DNA from: Turneriella sp.
Lineage (GTDB): Bacteria; Spirochaetota; Leptospiria; Turneriellales; Turneriellaceae
Reading direction: 5' to 3'
Length of the DNA: 64,000 bases
Assembly (NCBI GenBank): GCA_019186965.1
Contig: JABARV010000003.1
Coordinates: 1 to 64,000 of the forward strand
This document shows, piece by piece, positions 43,613 to 51,867 of this stretch (its first letter is position 1; every line of letters starts with the position of its first letter). The translations under genes and the position numbers were made by a program. Below the pieces are notes generated by a model. That model saw only the letters and a list, made by a program, of their open reading frames with translations, was not told where the DNA came from and made no database searches.

Positions 43613-45282
43613 TGGATTCAATTAAAAATTTTCTTTCTTCGCGTCGCACAACAACAGTCCTTTCCGTTCTGTTTTTCTTCGCGTTTAGCTACTTAAGCTA
43701 CGGACTTTTTATCCGTTTTGACGTTTCAGCAACGGGAGCGCTACGTATTTCCGAAAGTTCAAAAAAGCTAATGCGCACTCTTCCCGAAAAAGCAACGATT
43801 GAACTTTTCGTCTCGAACGATTTACCCGACGAAGCAATTTTAGTTGCGCGTAAAGTGCGCGACTTCATCCAAGAATACGTCAACGCTTCACGGGGACGCG
43901 TTAAGCTTGTCGTTTTAGACCCCGACAACGACAAAAGCGCACAAGGTCGCGCAAACGACTTGCATGTCCAGCAGTTAGATTTACGCGTTGGCGGCACAAA
44001 AAAAGCACAGGCGCAAGCTATTTATTTTGGCCTTGCGATTTCGTACGGCACCCAGTCAGAAGCCCTAAGTAACCTTATCACGCTTTACGAACAACAAGAT
44101 TTGGAGAACCAACTTACTGCAAAACTTTTTAAGATGGTAAAGCCAAATGAAAAGCGTGTCGGATTTCTATCGGGACACGGCCAATTTAATCTTAAAAGGG
44201 ACAGAAATCCCACTTCACTCTCCGTTTTTGCCGAGAAAATTTCTGCATTCTACGGCGATATTATGGAGGTTAACACCGCAAGCGCAGACGTTCCCGTTGA
44301 AGTTTCAACGCTACTTGTTGTACAACCCGACAATTTAACCCCTGTCGATAAATTTCGCCTCGACCAATTTATTATGCGCGGGGGTAACCTCATCGTTGCA
44401 GCCTCTGGAATGGATGTCAACTTTAGCCAGCAATTTATGGCAGCACCAGGAAATCCGAGTTTGGCAGAGTTTCTTAAAAAATACGGGATTGAGCTGAGTG
44501 CTGACATGGTAAACGAGCCAAAACCCAATTTTTACATCCCCTTTGTACAGCCTGTAAATGCATTCCAAATGGCAAAATTACCGTACCCTCCGTGGGTGTT
44601 GGTACCACGTGCAAATATGAGCCAAGAAAACCTTGCCTCCAAAGGGAACGCTGCCTTTGTTCTTCCTTACGTAAGCAGTATCAAAACGAATGCACAGCTT
44701 CTTCCAACAGGCGCTGGCCAGTTTAAGGTAGATATCCTCGCCAAATCAAGTGCAGAGGCATGGGCGCAGGCGAATTTTGCATTCCTTGCCCCTGACAAAA
44801 TGGAAGAGCTTCTAAACGCCACGAAGCAAAACGTGGGGGTGCATAACTTGGCTGTTATGGTTCAGGGGCGTTTCCATAGCCAGTTTGCCGACGGAAAAGA
44901 TTTACCTAAAGAGGCGCCTAAGTCGTACCTAAAACAATCCGAAAAAGAAAGCCGCATTCTTGTCGTAGGGACGCCTTACGCCTTTAGCAACATGGTCGCT
45001 ATTTTAAACGAAATGACGGGAGCGCCGCTTGTCGAAGAAAATCTAAAACTCCTTTTTTCGGCTATCGACATAATGAACGGAAACGAAGACCTTGTTGGCC
45101 TTCGAAAAAAATCGTCGCCGGCAATAAAAGCAAAACTTGTTACCGAGGGCACACGTAAATTTTTAACCCTACTCGCCTTTTTAATACCGCTTATTGTTAT
45201 CGGTGTTTTTGGCGCGTACAGGCTCACGCGGCGCACCAAAGCACAAACAAGCGAAAACATAGCTAAAGTAACTGAGGAATAA
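43612..45282 (+). CDS. GldG-like ABC transporter auxiliary protein
   Basis: The 556-residue protein has an N-terminal helix (TTVLSVLFFFAFSYLSYGLFI) and a long extracytoplasmic region with the ABC_transp_aux features: KAQAQAIYFGLAISYGTQSE, KRVGFLSGHGQF and QFIMRGGNLIVAASGMDVN. A C-terminal helix (FLTLLAFLIPLIVIGVFGAYRL) and a basic tail end it. It belongs with the preceding ATPase and permease and the following DUF4340 protein. Translation is probably coupled to the permease (TAATG). Confidence 0.92.
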   Translation: MDSIKNFLSSRRTTTVLSVLFFFAFSYLSYGLFIRFDVSATGALRISESSKKLMRTLPEKATIELFVSNDLPDEAILVARKVRDFIQEYVNASRGRVKLVVLDPDNDKSAQGRANDLHVQQLDLRVGGTKKAQAQAIYFGLAISYGTQSEALSNLITLYEQQDLENQLTAKLFKMVKPNEKRVGFLSGHGQFNLKRDRNPTSLSVFAEKISAFYGDIMEVNTASADVPVEVSTLLVVQPDNLTPVDKFRLDQFIMRGGNLIVAASGMDVNFSQQFMAAPGNPSLAEFLKKYGIELSADMVNEPKPNFYIPFVQPVNAFQMAKLPYPPWVLVPRANMSQENLASKGNAAFVLPYVSSIKTNAQLLPTGAGQFKVDILAKSSAEAWAQANFAFLAPDKMEELLNATKQNVGVHNLAVMVQGRFHSQFADGKDLPKEAPKSYLKQSEKESRILVVGTPYAFSNMVAILNEMTGAPLVEENLKLLFSAIDIMNGNEDLVGLRKKSSPAIKAKLVTEGTRKFLTLLAFLIPLIVIGVFGAYRLTRRTKAQTSENIAKVTEE

Positions 45283-45283
45283 A

Positions 45284-46231
45284 ATGGAAAGAAAAAAGAA
45301 AAATACCATCCTTTTGGGAGTTGTCGCGTTTACTTTCCTTTTGGGTTTTTTGGTAAACGATCCATTCCTTATCTTTGAAAAAAGTTACGAAAAGTCAAAG
45401 CCTGTAATTACATCACGTATCGAACACGTAAAAAAGATTACTGTCATCGACGGCACATCCAAACGGATTTTTACCCGTACTACAGACGGCTGGCTTCTTG
45501 AGGATGCCGCCTCTGGAGGTGGAGTACGTGCGGACACAGGAAAAATTGAATCCAGTCTTAAAAACTTGTTCGACGCACGCCGTTACCAAGAAGTTTCCTC
45601 TAATAAAGAAAAAGAAGGCGAATACGAAGTACGCGATCAAGATTTTAAAATTATTTTAGAAGGCGAAGGTGCACAAAAAATTGCCGAAGCCTATTTAGGT
45701 AAATACTCCCCCTCGGGAAGTTCGAGTTTTATTCGCCTTGCGGGCGAAAGCGCAGTTTTTAGCGTAAAGGGTTTTCTTAAAGGGGATTGGAACCAAGACT
45801 TAGATTTATACCGCGATCGTTCTGTTTTGCATATTGCAAAGGAAAATATTAAGGAGATCGAAGTAAAAGGAAAAACAAATTTTACGCTTAAAGCAAACGT
45901 TAAGGGCGAACTCATTTTAGATCCCCCACGTGCAACCGATGCACAACGCGCCTCTGCATTTGCCTCTGAGTTGGCTGATTTCAATGGGCATAAGTTTTAC
46001 CGCGAAGCAAACCTTCCCCCACACTACGGAAAAATTAAAATCGTTTTGAGCGCAGGGATTACTAAAGAGATAGACTTTTACGGCCCTACAAAAAACGACG
46101 AGTTTGTAGTAAAATCAACCGACACACGTGAACCTGTAACTATTGGAAAATCGAAAATTGACGTATTCTTTCCGCGTGTGGAAGACATGGTTGATAAAAC
46201 GGGTTCAATTAACGTGGCTCCTCCAAAGTGA
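45284..46231 (+). CDS. DUF4340 family protein of the GldG operon
   Basis: The 315-residue protein has one N-terminal helix (NTILLGVVAFTFLLGFLVNDPFLIF) and then a beta-rich region with the DUF4340 style: ITVIDGTSKRIFTRTTDGWLLEDAA, DTGKIESSLKNLFDARRYQE and IKEIEVKGKTNFTLKANVKG. It follows the GldG-like gene with a 1-bp gap. The family always accompanies such ABC sets. Its role is not established. Confidence 0.85.
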   Translation: MERKKKNTILLGVVAFTFLLGFLVNDPFLIFEKSYEKSKPVITSRIEHVKKITVIDGTSKRIFTRTTDGWLLEDAASGGGVRADTGKIESSLKNLFDARRYQEVSSNKEKEGEYEVRDQDFKIILEGEGAQKIAEAYLGKYSPSGSSSFIRLAGESAVFSVKGFLKGDWNQDLDLYRDRSVLHIAKENIKEIEVKGKTNFTLKANVKGELILDPPRATDAQRASAFASELADFNGHKFYREANLPPHYGKIKIVLSAGITKEIDFYGPTKNDEFVVKSTDTREPVTIGKSKIDVFFPRVEDMVDKTGSINVAPPK

Positions 46232-47031
46232 TGCAAACACAAAAATACAATCGCTTGAGGAAATTACTCCTACTTCCTTTGCTTTTTACCCTAACGCCAC
46301 TAATTGCGTGCGGGCGTGCAAAGGCTCTTGCCGAAGAAGGCGTCATTCGGCTTGAACAAGGCAAACAAACATCTGCATTAGAACTTTTCGATCGCGCTCT
46401 GCGTAGTGACCCTAAAGAACCGCTTGCCCTTTTTGGAAAAGGAATTTTGCTCTCTGAGGAGCAAATCACAGAAGAAATTGCGCGTGCTATGCTAATCCAA
46501 GCAGCGCAGCAGGAAGCGTTACCAGAAAAATTTCGTGCACAAGCGTATTTACGTATAGCCGAACTTGCAGCGACGCATAACGAACGAGACACTGTGTTGC
46601 AAAACTTGGCCAAAATTTCTGCTGCAAGCCCTGCTGTAGACAAAAATGTTGTTCGACGGATGACCACGCTTTATTTGCAACTAAAAGAAAAAAACCGTGC
46701 GCGAGAGATACTCACACTATACCGCGAAAACCATAAAGCGGAGAGCGAAGTCGATTATACGCTTTTTCGTCTTTATGCTCTCGATTTAAAAGATTTTAAA
46801 GCCGCTGCTAAACTTTGTGCCAAAGTCAACTGGAAAGAAAAAGTTCCTGAAAAATATGGCTTAAACTGCGCTCGTATTTTTGCCGCCGTAAATGACTTTC
46901 CCGCTGCACTCGAACTTATCGACGGGTATATAGCCCGTAAAGGTAACGCTACGGAAAAACAAGTAAGTGAGCTACGTGAGAATATTGTCCGCAAACGTGG
47001 AAAATTTGAGCCTAACGAAGCGGATTTCTGA
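46231..47031 (+). CDS. TPR-repeat lipoprotein
   Basis: From ATG 46231 the protein has 266 residues. A lipoprotein signal ends LPLLFTLTPLIACGRAK, with the lipobox L-I-A-C. Several TPR-like helix pairs follow: EGVIRLEQGKQTSALELFDRAL, FRAQAYLRIAELAATHNERD and YALDLKDFKAAAKLCAKVN. Such proteins are scaffolds. It overlaps the DUF4340 stop (TGATG) and its end overlaps the TonB-like gene, so it is part of the same operon and may act with the ABC set or with TonB. Confidence 0.85.
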   Translation: MQTQKYNRLRKLLLLPLLFTLTPLIACGRAKALAEEGVIRLEQGKQTSALELFDRALRSDPKEPLALFGKGILLSEEQITEEIARAMLIQAAQQEALPEKFRAQAYLRIAELAATHNERDTVLQNLAKISAASPAVDKNVVRRMTTLYLQLKEKNRAREILTLYRENHKAESEVDYTLFRLYALDLKDFKAAAKLCAKVNWKEKVPEKYGLNCARIFAAVNDFPAALELIDGYIARKGNATEKQVSELRENIVRKRGKFEPNEADF

Positions 47032-47887
47032 CGCTGCGTTTGCGCGTTTTTTTACTGCAATCGTTTCACTTTTAATCCTTTCGGCGCTTTTTTTAAAACT
47101 TGATTTACGCTCTCTTCTTTTTGCCGAGCACAAAATCCTCACGAATAAGGACGAAACCATCATCCATGCTCTTTTAGAAAACTCGCATATTGAAAAAATA
47201 AAGAAGAAAAAAACGCCCAAATTTCTCTCTGACAAAGATTCGGAAGCACGTGGCGATCTTACAAAAGAAAAAGGCTTTGAATCCATTTCTAACGATTACG
47301 TTCTTTCTCCCGGAAGCCAAGAAACCATCCATTCGAGAATTATTACCGCAAAGGAATATAAGCGCATTTTGGCCTCAAACGCTTCGCGTGTGCGTATTAC
47401 TTTCCAGACCCGCGAAAAAAAGCAAACAGAAACTCCCTCTGAAAAAATGCGTATCCCTGCGTACTATAACTGGCGGAATGATTTCGCCCTCTCGTGGGAC
47501 TACGCAGGAAGACCAACAATCCCCACCGTACGTTACGCGCACTATAGTTATTTTCGTGCGATGATTAATAAAATACAAAGCGTTTGGGCTCCTCCGGGTG
47601 GCGATCCTTACCCTACATTCGGCGATTCGTACCATAGGATGGGGCCAACCTCGGGCTATATGCGATTTTCAACGTACCCCAGCCAAGATATCTATATCCA
47701 GTTTTTACTCGATGAAAACGGGGTTGTGCGCGACGCAAAGCTTGTTTCTTCTCTGGGATTCCAGTCTTTGGATAAATCGTGCATTGAAGCGCTTTATGCT
47801 GCGCATGATTTTGGCCCTCCGCCTGCAGAGCTCATGGAGGACGGGAAGTTGATTATTCCTTTTATTTTTAGGATTATTGTGCGCTAA
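47006..47887 (+). CDS. TonB-family energy transducer
   Basis: The protein starts with a short cytoplasmic part and one helix (FFTAIVSLLILSALFLKLDL). A basic, periplasm-spanning linker and a C-terminal TonB domain follow: YFRAMINKIQSVWAPPG, then IYIQFLLDENGVVRDAKLVSSLGFQSLDKSCIEAL and PFIFRI. TonB passes proton-channel energy to outer-membrane transporters. TTG 47006 (293 aa, preceded by GGAAAA) is preferred; GTG starts at 46967, 46976 or 46997 would overlap the TPR gene further. ExbB/ExbD-like partners are encoded at 29.5 kb. Confidence 0.85.
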   Translation: MSLTKRISDAAFARFFTAIVSLLILSALFLKLDLRSLLFAEHKILTNKDETIIHALLENSHIEKIKKKKTPKFLSDKDSEARGDLTKEKGFESISNDYVLSPGSQETIHSRIITAKEYKRILASNASRVRITFQTREKKQTETPSEKMRIPAYYNWRNDFALSWDYAGRPTIPTVRYAHYSYFRAMINKIQSVWAPPGGDPYPTFGDSYHRMGPTSGYMRFSTYPSQDIYIQFLLDENGVVRDAKLVSSLGFQSLDKSCIEALYAAHDFGPPPAELMEDGKLIIPFIFRIIVR

Positions 47888-47949
47888 AACATAGTCTTCG
47901 ACTTTACTTGTCTCTTACCACTGCGTGGAGGCTATAATAGCATAGGATT

Positions 47950-48011
47950 TCCATAGCTATGCAAAACTATAGCTATGGATTTTCATTGCTATATATCTTA
48001 AGATAGCTATG
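47950..48011. repeat. Cluster of ATAGCTATG repeats with a hairpin
   Basis: ATAGCTATG occurs exactly at 47953-47961, 47969-47977 and 48003-48011, with further partial copies between and beside them. The first two form an 11-bp perfect inverted repeat (47950-47960 with 47969-47979, 8-nt loop) followed by ATTTTC, so this part could terminate the tonB-like transcript. The third copy is unexplained. The rest of 47888-48061 holds no gene that I can see. Confidence 0.5.
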
Positions 48012-48061
48012 GAATTTCGTAGCTAAAACAACTTTTTCCCAAAAATTGTATTTTTTTGCCA

Positions 48062-48102
48062 AAAGTGAGAAAATTTGCGCGTTTTCTGGTATTTAATATA
48101 TA
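48062..48102 (+). promoter_or_regulatory. Shared 41-bp upstream element, copy B
   Basis: This sequence matches copy A (19910-19950, minus strand) at 39 of 41 bases, again reading towards the gene it precedes, whose start is 54 bp downstream. The core is TTTTCTGGTATTTAATATAT and TTTTTTTGCCAAAA comes before it. It is likely a promoter or regulator site common to both genes. Confidence 0.65.
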
Positions 48103-48108
48103 AGGGGA

Positions 48109-48136
48109 GGATTGAAATTTGCATAAAAATCAATCC
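48109..48136 (+). promoter_or_regulatory. Short inverted repeat in the leader of the 48.2-kb gene
   Basis: GGATTGA at 48109-48115 pairs with TCAATCC at 48130-48136 across a 14-nt loop, between the shared element and the ribosome site TTAAGGGGG. It could be an operator for autoregulation or a leader hairpin. The stem is short, so chance is possible. Confidence 0.35.
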
Positions 48137-48156
48137 CACTCATTTAAGGGGGAAAA

Positions 48157-48693
48157 ATGAAATGTAGAAAACAGCCAAAATTTTTGGAAAAGCGAGCAGT
48201 TAAAATTACAAGCGTTTTGGAGGTGCACCTTGCGGCGCGGCGGTGGGTGCGGATTATCACTTTAGCGGCGGGACGCGGCCAAACGCTTTCGACGATGACG
48301 CGCTTTTGTGTACTACGCCTTGCACGGAAGATCAACCTACGCTGGACGCCGGTTCTAAAGAGGGCACACGGGGTGACGAAATCGGAAATGCAAAAAACAG
48401 ATGGAGTGCATCGCCACGTGATGTGCCTTTATGGAGAAGATGAAATGCTTGTTCGTCTGGCTTCGATGCGTCTTAGGATTACGATGTCGGCGTTTATACG
48501 CCTTGCGTTGGAGCTATTCTTGGAGCGGTTAGCTATGGAAAAACAGAGCTCAAGATTCATTACCAACGAAAATCTCAAGTGGCAGTCGATACGCTTCATC
48601 GAAAAATACATACCACACGTACAAAACCTCTTCGCACGCCCCGACACGCACCGTTTCAGCTGGCTTAATTTCGCCGCGTGTACGTACTGGTAA
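48157..48693 (+). CDS. Small basic protein with two ribbon-helix-helix-like modules, unknown
   Basis: The 178-residue Arg-rich protein shows two similar modules: SVLEVHLAARRWVRIITLAAGRGQTLSTMTRFCVLRLA (about 19-56) and HVMCLYGEDEMLVRLASMRLRITMSAFIRLALELFL (about 88-123). Each reads as a short strand, a helix, a turn with Thr/Ser and a second helix, the layout of ribbon-helix-helix DNA-binding domains. The pattern vaguely recalls the DUF1564 proteins of Leptospira, but I cannot confirm this. The start follows TTAAGGGGG. The strongly Arg-rich composition differs from its neighbours. A DNA-binding regulator is a guess. Confidence 0.6.
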   Translation: MKCRKQPKFLEKRAVKITSVLEVHLAARRWVRIITLAAGRGQTLSTMTRFCVLRLARKINLRWTPVLKRAHGVTKSEMQKTDGVHRHVMCLYGEDEMLVRLASMRLRITMSAFIRLALELFLERLAMEKQSSRFITNENLKWQSIRFIEKYIPHVQNLFARPDTHRFSWLNFAACTYW

Positions 48694-48731
48694 TAAATAC
48701 TACAATCTAGTACTAAACTAGTTGATTTAAA

Positions 48732-49616
48732 TTAGCCTGCTTTAAGTAGTTCTGCCATTGCAGCATCACGCTTTTCTTTATTAGGAGGCGTTCCGTGCCA
48801 GTCAGGATTATTTTCCATAAAGGATACACCTTTACCTAAAACTGTTTTAAAAAGAATAATTTTAGGTCTTTCGCTATTTTCCAAGGACCAGGAAAATGCA
48901 TCGCCAATCGCGCTAAAGTCATGCCCGTCGGCTATACGTACATCCCAACCAAAACTTGCAAATTTTTTGTCGAGCGGTTCAACTCCCATAACATGCTCTA
49001 CTTTTCCATCGATTTGGATATTATTGAAATCTAAAAATGGGTGCAGGTTCGTAAGTTTATTGTGTGAAGCTGCCATCGCTGCCTCCCACGTCATTCCTTC
49101 TTGGCATTCTCCATCGGACATACCCAAAAAGACGCGCCCGCTATTTTTTTGTACGCGCAGGCCCAAAGCAAGCCCACTTGCGTTAGCAAGTCCTTGGCCT
49201 AAAGAACCGCTTGAATTTTCGACCAACGGCAAAAATTTTGTCGAAGGATGCCCTTGTAAGCGCGACCCTAACGCACGAAAAGTTGCAAGCTCTTCTTCTT
49301 CTATTTGTCCACGGAGTGCCATCGCACTATAACGAACCGCACACACATGCCCATTACTTATAAGCAGGTGGTCTCTATTTTCTGTATCAAATTTCAAAAC
49401 TTTAAAATAGAGGTACGCATAAATATCGGCTAGCCCCAAAGGGCCACCTGGATGGCCAGAGTTTGCGCGGTGTATCATTTCAATTACATTTTGGCGTATC
49501 CGTGCCGCCAAAAACTCCAAATCATCTACAGACACGTCCGCACTTTTTTTAGCTTGGATGCCCTTAAGCCGCTCTTTATCTTTTTCGCTACCAACAATAA
49601 AATTCAAATTACCCAT
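48732..49616 (-). CDS. Transketolase, N-terminal (ThDP-binding) subunit
   Basis: The 294-residue protein is the N-terminal half of transketolase as a separate polypeptide: IRQNVIEMIHRANSGHPGGPLGLADIYAYLYF, then GSLGQGLANASGLALGL, GMSDGECQEGMTWEAAMAASH and the metal-binding FNNIQIDGKVEHVM. It ends at NNPDWHGTPPNKEKRDAAM, the natural domain border. The C-terminal subunit that completes the enzyme is not in the window. Transketolase moves two-carbon units in the pentose phosphate pathway. The upstream gene lies 2 bp away on the same strand. Confidence 0.93.
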   Translation of the reverse strand: MGNLNFIVGSEKDKERLKGIQAKKSADVSVDDLEFLAARIRQNVIEMIHRANSGHPGGPLGLADIYAYLYFKVLKFDTENRDHLLISNGHVCAVRYSAMALRGQIEEEELATFRALGSRLQGHPSTKFLPLVENSSGSLGQGLANASGLALGLRVQKNSGRVFLGMSDGECQEGMTWEAAMAASHNKLTNLHPFLDFNNIQIDGKVEHVMGVEPLDKKFASFGWDVRIADGHDFSAIGDAFSWSLENSERPKIILFKTVLGKGVSFMENNPDWHGTPPNKEKRDAAMAELLKAG

Positions 49617-49618
49617 TT

Positions 49619-50983
49619 TTATTTTCCTGATTGTGCAACAGTATTACGTAAGAGTTCTAACGAATCTTCGATTTCTCCGACATCCGAACCGTCTTTTTTC
49701 TCTCCCAGGCTCCAACGGTGTGCTAAAGGACGCACAAGGGTAAAAAGGAGGGGAAATTTTTCGCGCGGCGGCATCTCGAGAGCGACATACGAATTGTTTT
49801 CCAATCCAACGGCTGAAAAATCGAAAAGATCTAAAAATAGCTGAAGTTGGAGTTTCATCAACCTTTCGACGCTTGCCCGTTGGTACACGAGGTTTATACT
49901 TTCTCCCCATTTTTTCTTCTCGTCGTTATCGCGTGCATACGAAGCATAGATAGCTTTGAGGTAGCGTTTTTGTAAAACGCCCGCGTTATCGCTTTCACTC
50001 AGCGATTTGCGTAGCGACAAAACTAGGTCTTCGTAAAGAAGCGGCTCTCCCGAGGAGTCTTTAAAAAAATCTATTTTTTCGGTTTGCCAAAGTTGCCAAA
50101 TAACCGATGTATCCAGCGCAAATTCAATACTTTCTTTTACGTCAGGTACGTTATCTGCGTTTTGTAGGGCTGCGGATTTTATACGCGCCAACTCTTCAGG
50201 AGTAAGTCCGACAAACTGGTTTACCAACTCGTGGAAAGGCAAAGCCTGTGCAAAACTTACAGGGATTGTGTTACTCAACAAAATTCTAACTTTAGAATTG
50301 GGATTTTTCTTATGCGCTTCAGCAAGTGCTGTCCCCAAGTTTTTTCCAATTTCTGTAAGTAGTTTTGTACGTTCGTTTAAAGAGAGGTTTACTTTAGTAG
50401 ATTTAAAAGCGGGCAAAACAAAGTTTATGGTTTCTTTTGTAGAAAAAATTTCTGCTAAGGTATTCATCTGCGCAACAAGACACTTTACTGCCTCTGGCGT
50501 CGAATCGCTATAACGCACCGCAGAGGATTCTGGAATTGCCCGCATCGATAAAATACGTAATCCAACTTTCTTATTTTCAAAACCAAGAACCTGCAAGGAC
50601 TTAAAGTATCGCTCTACGACCTTCACTTTGTCTAAACGAACATTGCAACCTGGATCGAATAAGTCCAGTCCTTGGAGGGGATACTCTGCGTTGGTTAAGT
50701 GATTTCCTACGTAAAAATTAATAGGTACGGGAAGAATTCTTTGCCCGCTACCTTCTTTAAAAATGCCCAATTTTTGCACCAGCATGTTGTAATCGTACCG
50801 TGAAACATAACCGGCAGAAACGCTAAATATTGTTTCTTGCATCCGCCTCGTATACTTAATGGGCGCCGAGGGAGACTGTATCGAGAGGTTTTTAAAACTC
50901 TCCCGAGTAAAAAATGAAACAACAATGAAAATTGCTAACGCGCCTAAAATAAGCACGAGCAGGGAACCTAAAGCCTTACGCAT
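49619..50983 (-). CDS. Signal-anchored protein of unknown function
   Basis: I do not recognise this 454-residue protein. It has an N-terminal helix (LGSLLVLILGALAIFIVVSFF), so most of it is outside the cytoplasm, either anchored or cleaved. The body is mixed with long charged helices (TKLLTEIGKNLGTALAEAHKK, VLQKRYLKAIYASYARDNDEKKK). No catalytic motif or repeat stands out. It starts divergently from the pseudopilin gene, 77 bp away, and ends 2 bp before the transketolase-N start. Confidence 0.7.
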   Translation of the reverse strand: MRKALGSLLVLILGALAIFIVVSFFTRESFKNLSIQSPSAPIKYTRRMQETIFSVSAGYVSRYDYNMLVQKLGIFKEGSGQRILPVPINFYVGNHLTNAEYPLQGLDLFDPGCNVRLDKVKVVERYFKSLQVLGFENKKVGLRILSMRAIPESSAVRYSDSTPEAVKCLVAQMNTLAEIFSTKETINFVLPAFKSTKVNLSLNERTKLLTEIGKNLGTALAEAHKKNPNSKVRILLSNTIPVSFAQALPFHELVNQFVGLTPEELARIKSAALQNADNVPDVKESIEFALDTSVIWQLWQTEKIDFFKDSSGEPLLYEDLVLSLRKSLSESDNAGVLQKRYLKAIYASYARDNDEKKKWGESINLVYQRASVERLMKLQLQLFLDLFDFSAVGLENNSYVALEMPPREKFPLLFTLVRPLAHRWSLGEKKDGSDVGEIEDSLELLRNTVAQSGK

Positions 50984-51060
50984 AGGCTATACCTCAGACG
51001 ATGCACGCAAAGCAAAGCATTTTCTACTTGTCGCCAAGGGCTGGTTTTTCAAGCGGAGGA

Positions 51061-51498
51061 ATGAAAGTAAATAAAATAAGAAAACGTAAAGGGTTTACCC
51101 TTATAGAACTCATGGTGGTTCTCGTTATTTTAGGCGGGCTTATGGCCGTTCTTTTGACGGTACTTAGGGACGATAAAGCATCGCGGGCAAAAGCAGAAGT
51201 AGAACTAAAGGTCACGTACTCAAAAATCCAATTTGCGCTTTTTGAATTTAAAAACAAGTATGGCCGTTATCCAACAGAAGAAGAAGGTCTATCCGCTCTT
51301 GTCACCCAGCCTCCTGGTCTTGAAGGTTGGAGTGGTCCCTATATGGATAAGCGATATTTACTCGACCCATGGAAAAATAAGTTTAAATACACTATTGAAG
51401 GCAGCAAAGCAAAAATTGTTAGTCTTGGTGCAGATGGGCGTGAAGGCGGCGAAAAAGACGACGCCGATATTGATTTAGATACTGTCCTCGACCGATAA
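51061..51498 (+). CDS. gspG: GspG-like major pseudopilin, orphan
   Basis: The 145-residue protein has a class III signal, KIRKRKG before FTLIELMVVLVILGGLMAVLL, cut by a prepilin peptidase. The type II secretion pseudopilin body follows: FEFKNKYGRYPTEEEGLSALV, GPYMDKRYLLDPWKNKF and SLGADGREGGEKDDADI (the calcium-loop region). GspG forms the pseudopilus of type II secretion. No other gsp gene is nearby. GGAGGA abuts ATG 51061 with almost no spacer, which is unusual. An in-frame ATG at 51001 would add an odd 20-residue lead. Confidence 0.9.
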   Translation: MKVNKIRKRKGFTLIELMVVLVILGGLMAVLLTVLRDDKASRAKAEVELKVTYSKIQFALFEFKNKYGRYPTEEEGLSALVTQPPGLEGWSGPYMDKRYLLDPWKNKFKYTIEGSKAKIVSLGADGREGGEKDDADIDLDTVLDR

Positions 51499-51545
51499 AG
51501 TTTAGCTATTGGGGCGGTCGATGATAATATTGGCCGTTTATCCCC

Positions 51546-51848
51546 ATGCAACAATACAGAGTTAAAACCTTAATCGCGATGGAGCGCGGTGGCTCCTTCG
51601 TCCACCGTAATGAATTTCTCCACAGCGAAGCTTTTTCAATTCTAGACGAAGCTATCGAATTTTGTAATAAGGACATGCAAGCAAAAATAGAACACGGCAA
51701 CTATTTTCGCTCCCAAATTTACGGTTTTGATTTAGTCCGTTACCGAAATGTTTGTGAGCAAAATATATACATCGCGTACCGGATCCAAATCCAAAGCGTC
51801 AACAGGCCACTTATCGAAAAAGATTTTGAAGCTTTAACGTATATTTGA
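51546..51848 (+). CDS. Hypothetical protein of 100 residues
   Basis: I do not recognise this small soluble protein. It begins MQQYRVKTLIAMERGGSFVH and is mixed helix and strand, with YFRSQIYGFDLVRYRNVCEQNIYIAYRIQIQSV in the second half. Composition and codon use look like the neighbours, and it sits between gspG and hisD on the same strand (47 and 19 bp gaps), which supports a real gene. It has no signal peptide or obvious site. Confidence 0.6.
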   Translation: MQQYRVKTLIAMERGGSFVHRNEFLHSEAFSILDEAIEFCNKDMQAKIEHGNYFRSQIYGFDLVRYRNVCEQNIYIAYRIQIQSVNRPLIEKDFEALTYI

Positions 51849-51867
51849 TATATTACCAAAAATCTTT

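Noticed and set aside
41924-46231. Gliding motility machinery
   Set aside because: Only the GldA/F/G-type ABC genes are present. These occur in many non-gliding bacteria, and fliM points to flagellar motility.
47881-48060. CRISPR-like array from the repeated ATAGCTATG motifs
   Set aside because: Repeats are only 9 bp, irregularly spaced at 16 and 34 bp, and there are no cas genes.
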